Shown piece after piece: positions 41,095 to 53,357 of a DNA stretch of 64,000 bases; within the stretch, counting starts at the first letter, position 1; each line of letters opens with the position of its first letter. A program made the position numbers and the translations under genes. The stretch spans positions 1 to 64,000 of the forward strand of contig NZ_PQSQ01000023.1 in assembly GCF_002920575.1 (NCBI RefSeq). The letters run 5' to 3'. This DNA comes from Streptomyces sp. Ru73 (GTDB lineage Bacteria > Actinomycetota > Actinomycetes > Streptomycetales > Streptomycetaceae). Below the pieces are notes generated by a model. It searched no databases, had not been told where the DNA came from, and saw only the letters and a program-made list of their open reading frames with translations.

Positions 41095-42900
41095 ATGAGC
41101 AGCAACCGTACGCGCAGAACTCACGCCACCCTGGTCGCGCTGGCCGCGGGCGCCCTCGTCCTCTCCGCCTGCAGCTCGGGCGCGGGGGCCGGGGCCGGCG
41201 GCGACGGCAACGACCGCTCGGGCGCGGAGAAGCAGCGCGAGCAGATCGCGTTCGGCGACGCCGCCGCGTCGAAGGGCAAGGCCGAGGAGGTGCCGGGCGC
41301 CCAGAAGGGCGGCACGATCAAGGTCTACCAGCGCGACACCTACTCGCACCTGGACCCGGCCCAGATCTACGTCAGTGACGAGGGCGCGCTCGCCACGCTG
41401 CTCTTCCGCAAGCTGACGACGTACCACATGGACAACAAGGGCAAGTACACCATCGTCGGTGACCTCGCCACGGACAGCGGCCAGTCCTCGGACGGCGGCA
41501 AGACCTGGAAGTACACCCTCAAGGACGGCGTGAAGTGGGAGGACGGCTCCCCGATCACGTCCAAGGACATCCGGCACACCGTGGAGCGGACCTTCGCGCC
41601 GTTCATCACCGACGGCCCGTACTACCTCCAGCAGTGGCTGGCGAACACCAACTCCACCGACTACCGCAAGCTCCTGAAGGACGGCCCGTACAAGGGCAAG
41701 CACCTGCCGGACAGCGTGCTGGAGACGCCGGACGACAAGACCGTCATCTTCCACTTCAAGACGCCGCACCCCGACCTGCCGTACGCGCTGGCCATGGCGG
41801 GCTACTCCGCGGTGCAGGAGAAGAAGGACACCAAGGAGAAGTACGACAAGGCCCCGCAGGCCTCGGGCCCGTACAAGATCAAGCCGGGGTCCTTCAAGTC
41901 CGGCAAGGGCATGACGCTGGTCCGCAACACCGAGTGGGACCCGAACACCGACATCTCGCGCCACCAGTACGTCGACAAGTTCGACATCCAGTTCGGCGTC
42001 TCCTACCCGGACTCCACCCAGCGCCTGATCGCGGACAACGCGGACAACCAGAAGGCGATCAGCTTCAACAACCAGGTCGACGCGGCCAGCATGCAGACCG
42101 TGTCCAACGACCCGAAGGTGAAGAAGCGTTCGACCTCGGGTTACCAGCCCTACGTCGGCGTCATCAACTTCAACATGAAGCGGCTCAAGGACAAGAAGGT
42201 CCGCGAGGCCCTCGCGTACGCGATGCCGACGCAGGCCGTCCTGGACGCGTACGGCACGCCGGGCGGCGGCGAGCTGGCCGGCAGCTACATCAGCCCGACG
42301 GTCACCGGCTACAAGGACATCGACCCCTACGGCAAGCTGAAGAAGCCGCTGGGTGACGTGGCCAAGGCGAAGAAGCTCCTGAAGGAAGCCGGCAAGACCG
42401 GCATGAAGATCACCTTCGCCTACATGAACGCGCCGGAGCCGCAGAAGTACTCGGTCTCCATCGTCGACAACCTCAAGAAGGCCGGCTTCGACGTCCAGCC
42501 GAAGGACCTGCCCTCCGACACCTACTACGACGTCATCGGCAAGGTCGACAACAAGTTCGACATCTACGCCTCCGCGTGGGGTGCCGACTGGCCGAGCGCC
42601 TCGACCGTGCTGCCGCCCACCATGGACGGCCGCCAGGTCCAGGACGGTTCGCCGAACTACTCGCACTACAACAACCCGGCCGTCAGCAAGGAGATGGACC
42701 GCATCGCCAAGATGTCGGACCAGGAGAAGGCGTCCGAGGAGTGGTTCAAGCTCAACGAGAAGATCCTCAAGGAGGACCTGCCGGCGATCCCGACCTTCTA
42801 CTACAAGCAGATCCAGCTGCACGGTTCCAAGGTCGGCGGCGTCGTGAACAACGACATCATCAGCGGTGTCGACCCGACGAAGCTGTACGTCAAGAAGTAA
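41095..42900 (+). CDS. bldKB: Oligopeptide-binding lipoprotein, BldKB-like
   Basis: 601 aa family-5 extracellular solute-binding protein. The signal peptide ends in the lipobox LSAC, so Cys26 is acylated and the protein is tethered outside the membrane. The Lys-rich sequence contains the family pattern KDGVKWEDGSPITSKDIRHT near residue 143. It captures peptides for the permease pair. Being encoded between the two permeases is the arrangement of bldKB. The ATG at 41095 is chosen because the signal peptide begins there. Confidence 0.82.
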   Translation: MSSNRTRRTHATLVALAAGALVLSACSSGAGAGAGGDGNDRSGAEKQREQIAFGDAAASKGKAEEVPGAQKGGTIKVYQRDTYSHLDPAQIYVSDEGALATLLFRKLTTYHMDNKGKYTIVGDLATDSGQSSDGGKTWKYTLKDGVKWEDGSPITSKDIRHTVERTFAPFITDGPYYLQQWLANTNSTDYRKLLKDGPYKGKHLPDSVLETPDDKTVIFHFKTPHPDLPYALAMAGYSAVQEKKDTKEKYDKAPQASGPYKIKPGSFKSGKGMTLVRNTEWDPNTDISRHQYVDKFDIQFGVSYPDSTQRLIADNADNQKAISFNNQVDAASMQTVSNDPKVKKRSTSGYQPYVGVINFNMKRLKDKKVREALAYAMPTQAVLDAYGTPGGGELAGSYISPTVTGYKDIDPYGKLKKPLGDVAKAKKLLKEAGKTGMKITFAYMNAPEPQKYSVSIVDNLKKAGFDVQPKDLPSDTYYDVIGKVDNKFDIYASAWGADWPSASTVLPPTMDGRQVQDGSPNYSHYNNPAVSKEMDRIAKMSDQEKASEEWFKLNEKILKEDLPAIPTFYYKQIQLHGSKVGGVVNNDIISGVDPTKLYVKK

Positions 42901-43013
42901 CCGTGCCCCCGCGCCGGTGATCCCGGCGCCCGGTGTGCCCGTCCGGTCCGGACGGGCACACCGCGCGGTCCCCACTCACTCCTTCCGCTGCCCCACGAGA
43001 GCTGCGATCTGCC

Positions 43014-43991
43014 ATGCTTCGTTTCCTCTTCCGCCGGTCTCTCGGCGCGATCGTGATCCTGCTGCTGATCAGCGCGTTCACTTTCTTCCTGTTCTTCGCC
43101 GCCCCACGGGATCCCGCGCTGCTGTCCTGCGGAAAGAACTGCACCCCGGACGCCATCGCCCTGATTCACAAGAACCTCGGCCTGGACAAGCCGATCCCGG
43201 TCCAGTACTGGGACTTCATGTCCGGCATCGTGACCGGTCGCGACTTCGCCCAGGGTCCCTGCCCGGCACCGTGCTTCGGCTACTCCTTCGCCAACGGCGA
43301 CCCCGTCTGGGACACCATCATCGACCGCTTCCCGACCACGGTCTCGCTGACCATCGGCGGCGCCGCGGTCTTCCTGACGGTCGGCCTGGGCACCGGCATG
43401 ATCGCCGCCTGGAAGCAGGGCAAGCTGATCGACAAGGTCTTCAGCTCCGCCTCCCTGGTGCTGAGCTCGATGCAGATCTACTTCATCGGCCCCATCGTGC
43501 TGGCGCTGCTGGTGTACAACCTGGAGATCCTGGGACAGCCCAAGTACGTGAACTTCACGGACAATCCAGGGGCCTGGTTCATGGGCCTGCTGATCCCCTG
43601 GTGCGTCCTGTCGATCATCTTCACCGCGCAGTACACCCGTATGGCGCGCTCCTCGATGATCGAGCAGCTGGCCGAGGAACACGTCCGCACGGCACGCGCG
43701 AAGGGCATGTCGCGGGGCACGGTCTTCTTCCGGTACGCCTGGCGCGGCTCGCTCATCCCGATCGTGACCATCTTCGGCATCGACCTCGGGTCGCTCTTCG
43801 GCGGCGCGATGATCACGGAGCAGACGTTCGCCCTGCCGGGCCTGGGCACCCTCGCGGTGCAGTCCGTGCAGAACACCGACCTGCCCATGGTCATGGGCGT
43901 GATGCTGTTCGCGGCGACGTTCATCGTCCTCTTCAACATCATCGTCGACGCCGCTTACGCGTTCATCGACCCGCGCGTGCGCCTGTCCTAG
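43014..43991 (+). CDS. bldKC: ABC peptide importer permease, BldKC-like (OppB type)
   Basis: 325 aa, about six membrane helices, OppB-type start MLRFLFRRSLGAIVILLLIS. The EAA loop reads EHVRTARAKGMSRGTVFFRYA. The first extracytoplasmic loop carries four cysteines in two closely spaced pairs, CGKNC and CPAPC, which ordinary OppB proteins lack; they could form disulfides or bind a ligand. It pairs with BldKA to form the translocation channel. Confidence 0.78.
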   Translation: MLRFLFRRSLGAIVILLLISAFTFFLFFAAPRDPALLSCGKNCTPDAIALIHKNLGLDKPIPVQYWDFMSGIVTGRDFAQGPCPAPCFGYSFANGDPVWDTIIDRFPTTVSLTIGGAAVFLTVGLGTGMIAAWKQGKLIDKVFSSASLVLSSMQIYFIGPIVLALLVYNLEILGQPKYVNFTDNPGAWFMGLLIPWCVLSIIFTAQYTRMARSSMIEQLAEEHVRTARAKGMSRGTVFFRYAWRGSLIPIVTIFGIDLGSLFGGAMITEQTFALPGLGTLAVQSVQNTDLPMVMGVMLFAATFIVLFNIIVDAAYAFIDPRVRLS

Positions 43992-44002
43992 GAGAACCAC
44001 CA

Positions 44003-45064
44003 GTGACCACACTCACCAAGACCGAAGGCGCACCGGTCCCGACCGGATCGGAACCCTTCCTGTCCGTGCGCGACCTGTACGTGCGGTTCTCCACCGAGGA
44101 CGGCATCGTGAAGGCCGTCGACGGACTCTCCTTCAACCTGGAGAAGGGCAGCACGCTCGGCATCGTCGGCGAGTCCGGCTCCGGCAAGTCGGTGACCAAC
44201 CTCGCCATCCTGGGCCTGCACAACCCCGCCTCCACCGAGATCGCCGGCGAGATCACGCTGGACGGGCAGGAGCTGACCGGCGCGGGCGAACGCACGCTGC
44301 AGAAGCTGCGCGGCAACAAGATGGCGATGATCTTCCAGGACCCGCTGACGGCGCTGTCGCCGTACTACACGGTGGGCCGGCAGATCGCCGAGCCGTTCAT
44401 GAAGCACACGGGCGCCAGCAAGCGCGAGGGCCGGCAGCGCGCCATCGAGATGCTGACCAAGGTCGGCATCCCGCAGCCGAACCTGCGGGTGGACGACTAC
44501 CCGCACCAGTTCTCCGGCGGCATGCGCCAGCGCGCCATGATCGCCATGGCCCTGGTCTGCAACCCGGCACTGCTCATCGCCGACGAGCCGACCACCGCGC
44601 TGGACGTCACCGTCCAGGCGCAGATCCTGGACCTCCTCAAGGACCTCCAGCAGGAGTTCGGCTCGGCGATCATCCTGATCACCCACGACCTCGGCGTGGT
44701 CGCCAACATGGCCGACGAGCTGCTGGTGATGTACGCGGGCCGGGCGGTCGAGCGCGGCTCGGTCCGGGACATCCTCACCGAGCCCCAGCACCCGTACGCC
44801 TGGGGCCTGCTCGGCTCGATGCCGCGCCTGTCGGCCAGCGTCGACGAGCCGCTGCACCCGATCCCCGGCGCCCCGCCGAGCCTGCTCAACCCGCCCTCCG
44901 GCTGCCCGTTCCACCCGCGCTGCGCATACACCTCCGAGGTGGACGGCAGCCGCTGCTCCGACGAGCGGCCGCTGCTGGCACCGGGGCGCGCCTCGGCCTG
45001 CCACCTCACCGCCGAGCAGAAGCACACCTTCTTCACCGAGCAGATCAAGCCCCGGCTGGGCTAG
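44003..45064 (+). CDS. bldKD: ABC peptide importer ATPase, BldKD-like (OppD type)
   Basis: 353 aa. Walker A GESGSGKS near residue 56, Q-loop [10 protein letters not shown], signature SGGMRQR, Walker [13 protein letters not shown] and H-loop THD are all intact. The C-terminal extension has the oligopeptide-transporter cysteine motif CPFHPRC, which in OppD/DppD holds an iron-sulfur cluster or zinc. It hydrolyses ATP to drive peptide import. The GTG start has AGGAGA upstream and follows bldKC after 11 bases. Confidence 0.82.
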   Translation: MTTLTKTEGAPVPTGSEPFLSVRDLYVRFSTEDGIVKAVDGLSFNLEKGSTLGIVGESGSGKSVTNLAILGLHNPASTEIAGEITLDGQELTGAGERTLQKLRGNKMAMIFQDPLTALSPYYTVGRQIAEPFMKHTGASKREGRQRAIEMLTKVGIPQPNLRVDDYPHQFSGGMRQRAMIAMALVCNPALLIADEPTTALDVTVQAQILDLLKDLQQEFGSAIILITHDLGVVANMADELLVMYAGRAVERGSVRDILTEPQHPYAWGLLGSMPRLSASVDEPLHPIPGAPPSLLNPPSGCPFHPRCAYTSEVDGSRCSDERPLLAPGRASACHLTAEQKHTFFTEQIKPRLG

Positions 45065-45079
45065 GGAGCGACGACCATC

Positions 45080-46231
<1,152 letters not shown>

Positions 46232-46262
46232 CCCGGGCTCCTCAGCCTCCACATCGGGCCGC

Positions 46263-46300
46263 GCCCGCCTCCCGACACCCCAGCACGACGGGAGGCGGGC
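46263..46300 (+). terminator. Terminator of the bldK-like operon
   Basis: GCCCGCCTCCCG and CGGGAGGCGGGC form a perfect 12-bp stem with a 14-base loop, about 30 bases past the last stop. Confidence 0.8.
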
Positions 46301-46322
46301 ATCCGGCCTGCACGGGCCCAAG

Positions 46323-46470
46323 AACCAGCCCGTCCGGCGACAAAACCAGCCCGTCCGGCGCTCGAGGACCGGGGGTCCGCGGGCAGCGCCCCCGTGCGAC
46401 GGCGCCGCGGCGGGCGAGCACGGTGTCCGACCGTCCCTCCGCGCCGGTTGCTCGCGCAGTTCCCCACCGC
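46323..46470. repeat. Streptomyces-type intergenic repeat block
   Basis: AACCAGCCCGTCCGGCG occurs twice (46323-46339 and 46344-46360), followed by CTCGAGGACCGGGGG and later by GCGCAGTTCCCCACCGCC. I recognise both pieces as forms of short repeats scattered between Streptomyces genes. They fill the space between the two convergent operons up to the stop of the next gene. Confidence 0.6.
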
Positions 46471-47488
<1,018 letters not shown>

Positions 47489-47499
<11 letters not shown>

Positions 47500-48538
47500 G
47501 CGGGGGCTCCTCGTCTCGCAGGGTCTCCTCCCAGAAGTGGCAGGCGCTGGTCCGGCCGGGCGCCACGGCGTACTGCGGCGGCCGGTCCGTGGTGCACATG
47601 TCCCGGGCCCGCGGGCAGCGCGGGTGGAAGGGGCAGCCGGGCGGGATGGCGGTCAGGCTCGGCGGCAGGCCCTTGATCGCGTACAGCTCCTGGCCCTTCT
47701 GGTCCAGGCGCGGGATGGAGTCGAGCAGCCCGCGGGTGTACGGATGGGCCGGCGCGCGGTAGAGGTCGTGCACCGGCGCATGCTCCACGATCCGGCCCGC
47801 GTACATCACCGCGATCCGGTCGGCGACGTCCGCGACCACCCCCAGGTCGTGGGTGATCAGGATGAGCCCCATGTCGTACTCCCGCTGGAGGTCGGCCAGC
47901 AGGTCCATGACTTGCGCCTGGACCGTGACGTCCAGCGCGGTCGTCGGCTCGTCGGCGATGATCAGGTCCGGCTCCAGGGCCAGCGCCATCGCGATCATGA
48001 TGCGCTGGCGCATGCCGCCGGAGAACTGATGCGGATAGTCGCCCACCCGGCTGCGCGCGGCCGGGATGCGCACCCGGTCCATCAGCTCGACCGCCTTGGC
48101 GCGTGCTTCCTTGCGCTTCATGCCCTGGTGGACCTCGTACATCTCGCCGAGCTGGGCGCCGACGGAGAGCACCGGGTTCAGCGCGGAGAGCGCGTCCTGG
48201 AAGATCATCGCCATCCGGGCGCCGCGGACCTTGCGCCGCTCCTCGGGCGGGGCCTTGAGCAGGTCGCGCCCCTGGAAGAGGATCTCGCCGCCGGTGACGT
48301 AGCCGGGGGGCGAGTCGAGGATGCCCATGATCGCCTGGGCCGTGACGGACTTGCCGGACCCGGACTCGCCCAGCACGGCCAGCGTCTCGCCCGCGTCGAC
48401 GCGGTAACTGACGCCGTTGACGGCCCTGCCGACGCCGTCCCGGGTACGGAACTCCACGTACAGGTCGCGGACGTCGAGCAGCGCGGGCGACGCCGCACCG
48501 GGGTCCGGCGCGGCGTCGGGGTGGGTCGCGGTGGCCAT
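47489..48538 (-). CDS. Dipeptide/oligopeptide ABC transporter ATPase, DppD type (operon 2)
   Basis: 349 aa. Walker [21 protein letters not shown], signature SGGMRQR, Walker [13 protein letters not shown] and C-terminal CPFHPRC are intact. The ATG at 48538 follows the permease gene after 17 bases. Together with the DppF-type subunit it powers peptide uptake. Almost the same sequence recurs in operon 3 (53350-54387). Confidence 0.88.
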
Positions 48539-48555
48539 CGGCTCTCTCCGTCTCC

Positions 48556-49539
48556 TCAGCGCAGCTTGGGGTCGAGGGCGTCGCGCACCGCGTCGCCGAG
48601 CATGATGAACGCCAGCACCGTGATCGACAGGGCACCGGCCGGATACAGCAGCATGTGGGGCGCGTTGCGGATGTAGGTGGAGGCGGTGGAGATGTCGATG
48701 CCCCAGGAGACGTTGGGCGGCTTCAGCCCGGCGCCGAGGTAGGACAGCGTCGCCTCCAGGGAGATGTAGGTGCCCAGCGCGATGGTGGCGACGACGATGA
48801 CGGGCGCCACGGCGTTCGGCGCGATGTGCCGCAGCAGCATCCGGCCGTTGGAGGCGCCGAGCGCCCGCGCGGCCTGCACGTAGTCGTTCTGCTTGGCGGT
48901 GACGACGGAGCCGCGGGCGATCCGGGCGATCTGCGGCCAGCCCAGCAGCACGATGAAGCCGACCACCGGCCAGACCGTCTTGCTGGTGACGACCGAGAGG
49001 AAGACCAGGCCGCCGAGGAGCACCGGGATGCCGAAGAAGATGTCGGCGACGCGCGAGAGCAGCGCGTCCCACCAGCCGCCGAAGAAGCCGGCGAGCCCGC
49101 CGAGCAGGCTGCCGAGGAGCGCGGCGCCCGCGGTGGCGCAGACGCCGACGGTGATGGAGGCGCGCGCCCCGTAGACGGTACGCGCGTACACGTCCCGGCC
49201 CTGCGTGTCGAAGCCGAAGGGGTGGCCGGGTGCCGGGCCGTCCTGCGCCTTGGAGAGGTCCGCGCGGTACGGGTTCCCGTCGGTGATCAGCTGCGGCCAG
49301 ATGGCGATGACGATGAGGAACAGGATGATCAGCGCGGAGATCAGGAAGACGGGATTGCGGCGCAGGTCGCGCCAGGCGTCGCCCCACAGGCTGCGGGGTC
49401 TGCCGTTCGGCCGGCCGCCGCCCCGGCCGTCGCGGCCGTTGCGGCCGCCCTCCAGGCTCTCGGCCTCGGCCATCGCCAGGGCGGTGGTGCCCCCGTCCCC
49501 GTGCGTGACCGCCTCTTTGGGCACGTAAGCGTCAGGCAT
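48556..49539 (-). CDS. Peptide ABC transporter permease, DppC type (operon 2)
   Basis: 327 aa. A hydrophilic Gly/Arg-rich N-terminus of about 50 residues precedes six membrane helices. FGFDTQGRDVYARTVYGAR and the EAA loop VQAARALGASNGRMLLRHI are the DppC signatures. It overlaps the DppB gene by 8 bases, so the permease pair is translationally coupled. Confidence 0.88.
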   Translation of the reverse strand: MPDAYVPKEAVTHGDGGTTALAMAEAESLEGGRNGRDGRGGGRPNGRPRSLWGDAWRDLRRNPVFLISALIILFLIVIAIWPQLITDGNPYRADLSKAQDGPAPGHPFGFDTQGRDVYARTVYGARASITVGVCATAGAALLGSLLGGLAGFFGGWWDALLSRVADIFFGIPVLLGGLVFLSVVTSKTVWPVVGFIVLLGWPQIARIARGSVVTAKQNDYVQAARALGASNGRMLLRHIAPNAVAPVIVVATIALGTYISLEATLSYLGAGLKPPNVSWGIDISTASTYIRNAPHMLLYPAGALSITVLAFIMLGDAVRDALDPKLR

Positions 49540-50455
49540 AGCGGATCCTCGGGTCGAGTACGGCGTACAGCAGGTCGACGACGAGGTTGGCGAAGAGGAA
49601 GACCAGCACGAGGACGGTGACGAAGCCGACGACGGTGGGCGAGTTCTGCCGCAGGATGCCCTGGTAGAGCTGGAAGCCGACGCCGTGGATGTTGAAGATC
49701 CGCTCGGTGACGATGGCGCCGCCCATCAGCTGGCCGATGTCGGTGCCGATGAAGGTGATCACCGGGATGAGAGAGTTGCGCAGCAGGTGGCGGGTGACGA
49801 CCCGGCGCCGCGGCAGGCCCTTGGCCACCGCCGTGCGCACATAGTCCGCGCGGGCGTTCTCGGCGAGCGAGGTGCGGGTCAGCCGGGTGACGTACGCGAG
49901 CGAGACCAGCGCCAGCACCACGCCGGGCAGCAGCAGCTCGTTCAGGTACGCGTCGGTGGAGACGGTCGGCTTCACCCATCCCCACTTCACGCCGAGCAGG
50001 AACTGCAGCACGTACCCGCTGACGAACGTCGGAATGGACACCACGACCAGCGTGAAGACGAGCACGGAGGTGTCCAGCGCGCGCCCGCGCCGCAGCCCGC
50101 TCAGCACCCCCAGCGTGATCCCGACGACGACCTCGATGACGATGGCGACCAGGGTCAGCCGCAGGGTGACCGGGAAGGCGGTGCCCATCAGCTCGGTGAC
50201 CGGCTGCCCGTTGAAGGCGGTGCCGAAGTCGCCGCGGAAGATCTGGCCCATGTAGTGCACGTACTGCTCCCACAGCGGCCGGTCGAGCAGCAGCTCCTGC
50301 CGGATGCGCGCGGCGGTGGCGGGGTCGGGGGCGCGGTCGCCGAACATCGCGGCGACCGGGTCCCCCAGCGCGTACACCATGAAGAAGATCAGGAACGTGC
50401 TGCCGATGAACACCGGGATCATCTGGAGCAGCCGCCGGATGACATAGCGTCCCAT
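49532..50455 (-). CDS. Peptide ABC transporter permease, DppB type (operon 2)
   Basis: 307 aa with six membrane helices, beginning MGRYVIRRLLQMIPVFIGST. The EAA loop reads RADYVRTAVAKGLPRRRVV. It starts only four bases after the binding-protein stop, without a separating hairpin. The operon 3 counterpart (55318-56241) has the same length and very similar sequence. Confidence 0.88.
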   Translation of the reverse strand: MGRYVIRRLLQMIPVFIGSTFLIFFMVYALGDPVAAMFGDRAPDPATAARIRQELLLDRPLWEQYVHYMGQIFRGDFGTAFNGQPVTELMGTAFPVTLRLTLVAIVIEVVVGITLGVLSGLRRGRALDTSVLVFTLVVVSIPTFVSGYVLQFLLGVKWGWVKPTVSTDAYLNELLLPGVVLALVSLAYVTRLTRTSLAENARADYVRTAVAKGLPRRRVVTRHLLRNSLIPVITFIGTDIGQLMGGAIVTERIFNIHGVGFQLYQGILRQNSPTVVGFVTVLVLVFLFANLVVDLLYAVLDPRIRYA

Positions 50456-50459
50456 GGGG

Positions 50460-52088
50460 TCAGCTGCCGACCTTGATCTGCTCGTAGACGGGCACGCTGA
50501 ACTGGTTGAGCCGCACGTTGCTCAGCCGGTCCGTGTAGCCGCCGCTGCCGTTCTGGTACCAGAGCGGGATCACCGGCATGTCCTTGGCCAGCACCTTCTG
50601 CGCGTCCTGGAACTTCTTCACCGCGCCCTGCCGGTCGGGCTCGGCGTTCGCCTCGTCGACCAGCTTGTCGAACTGCTTGTTGCTGTACTTGCCGTCGTTG
50701 GAGGAGGCGTCGGTGTAGTACATGGGCTGCAGGAAGTTCTGGATCAGCGGATAGTCCATCTGCCAGCCGGCCCGGAACGGCCCCTTCATCTTCTTGGCCG
50801 AGATCTGGTTTCGGTAGTCCGCGAACGTCCCCACCGGATTGCCCACGCACGCCTTGTCGTCCTTGAGCACCTTGTTGACGCTGTTGCAGAGCGCGTCGAC
50901 CCAGTCCTTGTGCGAGCCGGTGTCGGCGTTGTACGTGACGGTGACCCGGCCGCCGGGCAGCCCGCCACCCTCCTTGATGAGCTTCCTGGCCCCCGCCGGG
51001 TCGTACTCGCAGGCCGAGCCGCACAGCCCGGGCTTGTAGCCGCCACTGGCCTTGAGGACCGGCGAGGTCCAGTCGGTGGCCGGGGTGCGGGTGTTCTGGA
51101 AGATCTGCTTGGTGATCGTCTTGCGGTCGATGGCCATGGACAGCCCGCGCCGCACCTTCGCCATCTTCTCCGACCCCCACTTCGGGTCGTACATGGGGAA
51201 GGTCAGCGTCTGGATGATGCCGGCGGGCTGGTTGATGTACCGATCGCCGAGATCCGCCTTCGCGTTCTTCAACTGCGCGGCGGGAATGTCGTCGGTCAGG
51301 TCCAGGTTTCCGGCCTGCAGATCGGTGTAGGCGGTGTTGTTGTCGGTGTACACCCGCAGGTCGACACCGCCGTTCTGCGCCTTGTCCGGCCCCTTGTACC
51401 CGCTCCACTTCCGCAGCTTCATCGCCGAGCCCTTGTCGTACGACTCGATCTTGTACGGACCGTTCCCGACCGGCTTCTTCAGCCAGTCCTCATGATTCTT
51501 GAAGAACGCCTGCGGCAGCGGCGCGAAGGCGGGGTACCCCAGCGTCTGCGGCCAGGTGGAGAACTTCTGGTCCAGCTTGACGGTGAAGGTGGTGTCATTC
51601 TTGACCTTCAGCCCGGACAGCGTCTTGGCACTGGCCTTCCCGCTCTCGGGGTGGACCTTGTCGTACCCGTCGATGTACCCGAAGAAGTAGGCGTTCTTCT
51701 GGCCATTGCCGATATTGGCGCCGTAATTCCAGGCATCCACGAACGACTTCGCCGTGACCGGCTCCCCGTTGCTGAACTTCCACCCCTTCTTGATCGTGAC
51801 CGTGTAGTTCTGCTGGTCCTTGGTCTCGATCTTCTGGGCGATCATGTCCTTCGCCTCGCCCGTCTTCGGGTCGTACCGCTTGAGCCCCCGGAAGATCATG
51901 TCGAGGACCTTGCCGCCCTGCACCTCATTGGTGTTCGCAGGCTCCAGCGGATTCTGCGGGTCGCCCCACGACGAACTGAGCACCCCCTTCTCATCACCGC
52001 CGCCGCCCCCGCCGCCACCACACGCCGTCGCCACGAGAGCGACCGCCACCGTTCCCACCGCCCACTTCGCACGGGTGGCTCCACGCAT
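50460..52088 (-). CDS. Peptide-binding lipoprotein (operon 2)
   Basis: 542-aa family-5 solute-binding lipoprotein. The signal peptide ends in VATAC, with Cys23 acylated and followed by an eight-Gly run. WGDPQNPLEPANTNEVQGGK and KKGWKFSNGEPVTAKSF are family segments. Cysteine pairs (CGSAC and VCNS/ACVG later) may form disulfides. AGGAGG precedes the ATG. It captures peptides for operon 2 and is a close paralogue of the operon 3 protein of exactly the same length. Confidence 0.88.
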   Translation of the reverse strand: MRGATRAKWAVGTVAVALVATACGGGGGGGGDEKGVLSSSWGDPQNPLEPANTNEVQGGKVLDMIFRGLKRYDPKTGEAKDMIAQKIETKDQQNYTVTIKKGWKFSNGEPVTAKSFVDAWNYGANIGNGQKNAYFFGYIDGYDKVHPESGKASAKTLSGLKVKNDTTFTVKLDQKFSTWPQTLGYPAFAPLPQAFFKNHEDWLKKPVGNGPYKIESYDKGSAMKLRKWSGYKGPDKAQNGGVDLRVYTDNNTAYTDLQAGNLDLTDDIPAAQLKNAKADLGDRYINQPAGIIQTLTFPMYDPKWGSEKMAKVRRGLSMAIDRKTITKQIFQNTRTPATDWTSPVLKASGGYKPGLCGSACEYDPAGARKLIKEGGGLPGGRVTVTYNADTGSHKDWVDALCNSVNKVLKDDKACVGNPVGTFADYRNQISAKKMKGPFRAGWQMDYPLIQNFLQPMYYTDASSNDGKYSNKQFDKLVDEANAEPDRQGAVKKFQDAQKVLAKDMPVIPLWYQNGSGGYTDRLSNVRLNQFSVPVYEQIKVGS

Positions 52089-52250
52089 CCGGTGCCTCCT
52101 CCGACCAATAGGTACGTAGGCCACATAAGAAAACAAAGGAGGCACCGCTGCATCCCGGTCACCGCCGTACGGGGCTCCCGCGGCCCGGAAACCGCCCGAA
52201 TGCGGGAGTCCGGCCGGGTGCGGGGCGGGCGGCGGGAGGAGCGGGAACGG

Positions 52251-52286
52251 CGAAGGCGCCCGGAGCCGGGGCTCCGGGCGCCTTCG
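52251..52286 (-). terminator. Terminator of operon 3 before operon 2
   Basis: CGAAGGCGCCCGGAGCC and GGCTCCGGGCGCCTTCG form a perfect 17-bp stem with loop GG, between the DppF-type stop of operon 3 and the start of operon 2 on the same strand. Confidence 0.88.
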
Positions 52287-52301
52287 TGGGACGGATGTGG
52301 G

Positions 52302-53357
52302 TCAGGCCGCGCCGACCACGTCCTTCTCCTCGGCGAAGTGGCAGGCCGAGGGGTGGGACGCGGGGGAGTCCGTGGCGGTGAAGCGTTCCGGGACCGCGAG
52401 CAGCGGGGCCTCCTCGGCGCACTTGTCCTGGGCCTTCCAGCAGCGGGTGCGGAAGCGGCAGCCCGAGGGCGGGTTGGCCGGGGACGGGACGTCGCCGGTG
52501 AGGATGATGCGCTCGCGGCCCTCCCGCGCGTCCGGGTCGGGGACCGGGACGGCGGAGAGCAGCGCCTGGGTGTACGGGTGGGTGGGGTGCTCGTAGATCT
52601 GCTCGTCGGTGCCGATCTCGGCCATCTGTCCGAGGTACATCACGCCGACGCGGTCGGAGATGTGCCGGACGATGGAGAGGTCGTGCGCGATGAAGAGGTA
52701 CGAGAGGTCGTACTGGTCCTGCAGACGCTCCATCAGGTTGACGACCTGGGCCTGGACCGAGACGTCCAGCGCGGAGACCGGCTCGTCGCAGATGATGATC
52801 TCGGGGTTGAGCGCCAGGCCGCGGGCGATGCCGATGCGCTGGCGCTGGCCGCCGGAGAACTGGTGCGGGTAGCGGTTGACGTACTCGGGGTTCAGCCCGA
52901 CCACGTCCAGCAGTTCCTGGACCTTCCGCCGCCGGTCGCCCTTCGGGGCCACCTCGGGGTGGATGTCGAAGGGCTCGCCGATGATGTCGCCGACCGTCAT
53001 CCGGGGGTTGAGCGAGGTGTACGGGTCCTGGAACACCATCTGGATGTTGCGGCGGACGGCCTTCAGGGCGCGGCCCGTCAGCTTGGTGATGTCCTCGCCC
53101 TTGTAGAAGACCTCGCCGGCGGTCGCCCGCTCCAGGTTCATCAGCAGCTTGGCGACGGTGGACTTGCCGCAGCCGGACTCGCCGACGATGCCCAGGGTCT
53201 CGCCCCGGTACAGGTCGAAGGAGACCCCGTCGACCGCCTTGACCGCGCCGACCTGCTTCTTGAACAGCACGCCCTGGGTGAGGGGGAAGTGCTTGACCAG
53301 ATTGCGGACCTGGAGGATCGGCTCGCGGTCCGTGCTCTTGGTGCCGGTCTCAGCCAT
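52302..53357 (-). CDS. Dipeptide/oligopeptide ABC transporter ATPase, DppF type (operon 3)
   Basis: 351 aa. Walker [21 protein letters not shown], signature SGGQRQR, Walker [13 protein letters not shown] (Cys in place of the usual Ala) and C-terminal CRFRTRC are present. Last gene of operon 3; it overlaps the DppD-type gene by 8 bases and is followed by a 17-bp hairpin. Confidence 0.88.
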   Translation of the reverse strand: MAETGTKSTDREPILQVRNLVKHFPLTQGVLFKKQVGAVKAVDGVSFDLYRGETLGIVGESGCGKSTVAKLLMNLERATAGEVFYKGEDITKLTGRALKAVRRNIQMVFQDPYTSLNPRMTVGDIIGEPFDIHPEVAPKGDRRRKVQELLDVVGLNPEYVNRYPHQFSGGQRQRIGIARGLALNPEIIICDEPVSALDVSVQAQVVNLMERLQDQYDLSYLFIAHDLSIVRHISDRVGVMYLGQMAEIGTDEQIYEHPTHPYTQALLSAVPVPDPDAREGRERIILTGDVPSPANPPSGCRFRTRCWKAQDKCAEEAPLLAVPERFTATDSPASHPSACHFAEEKDVVGAA

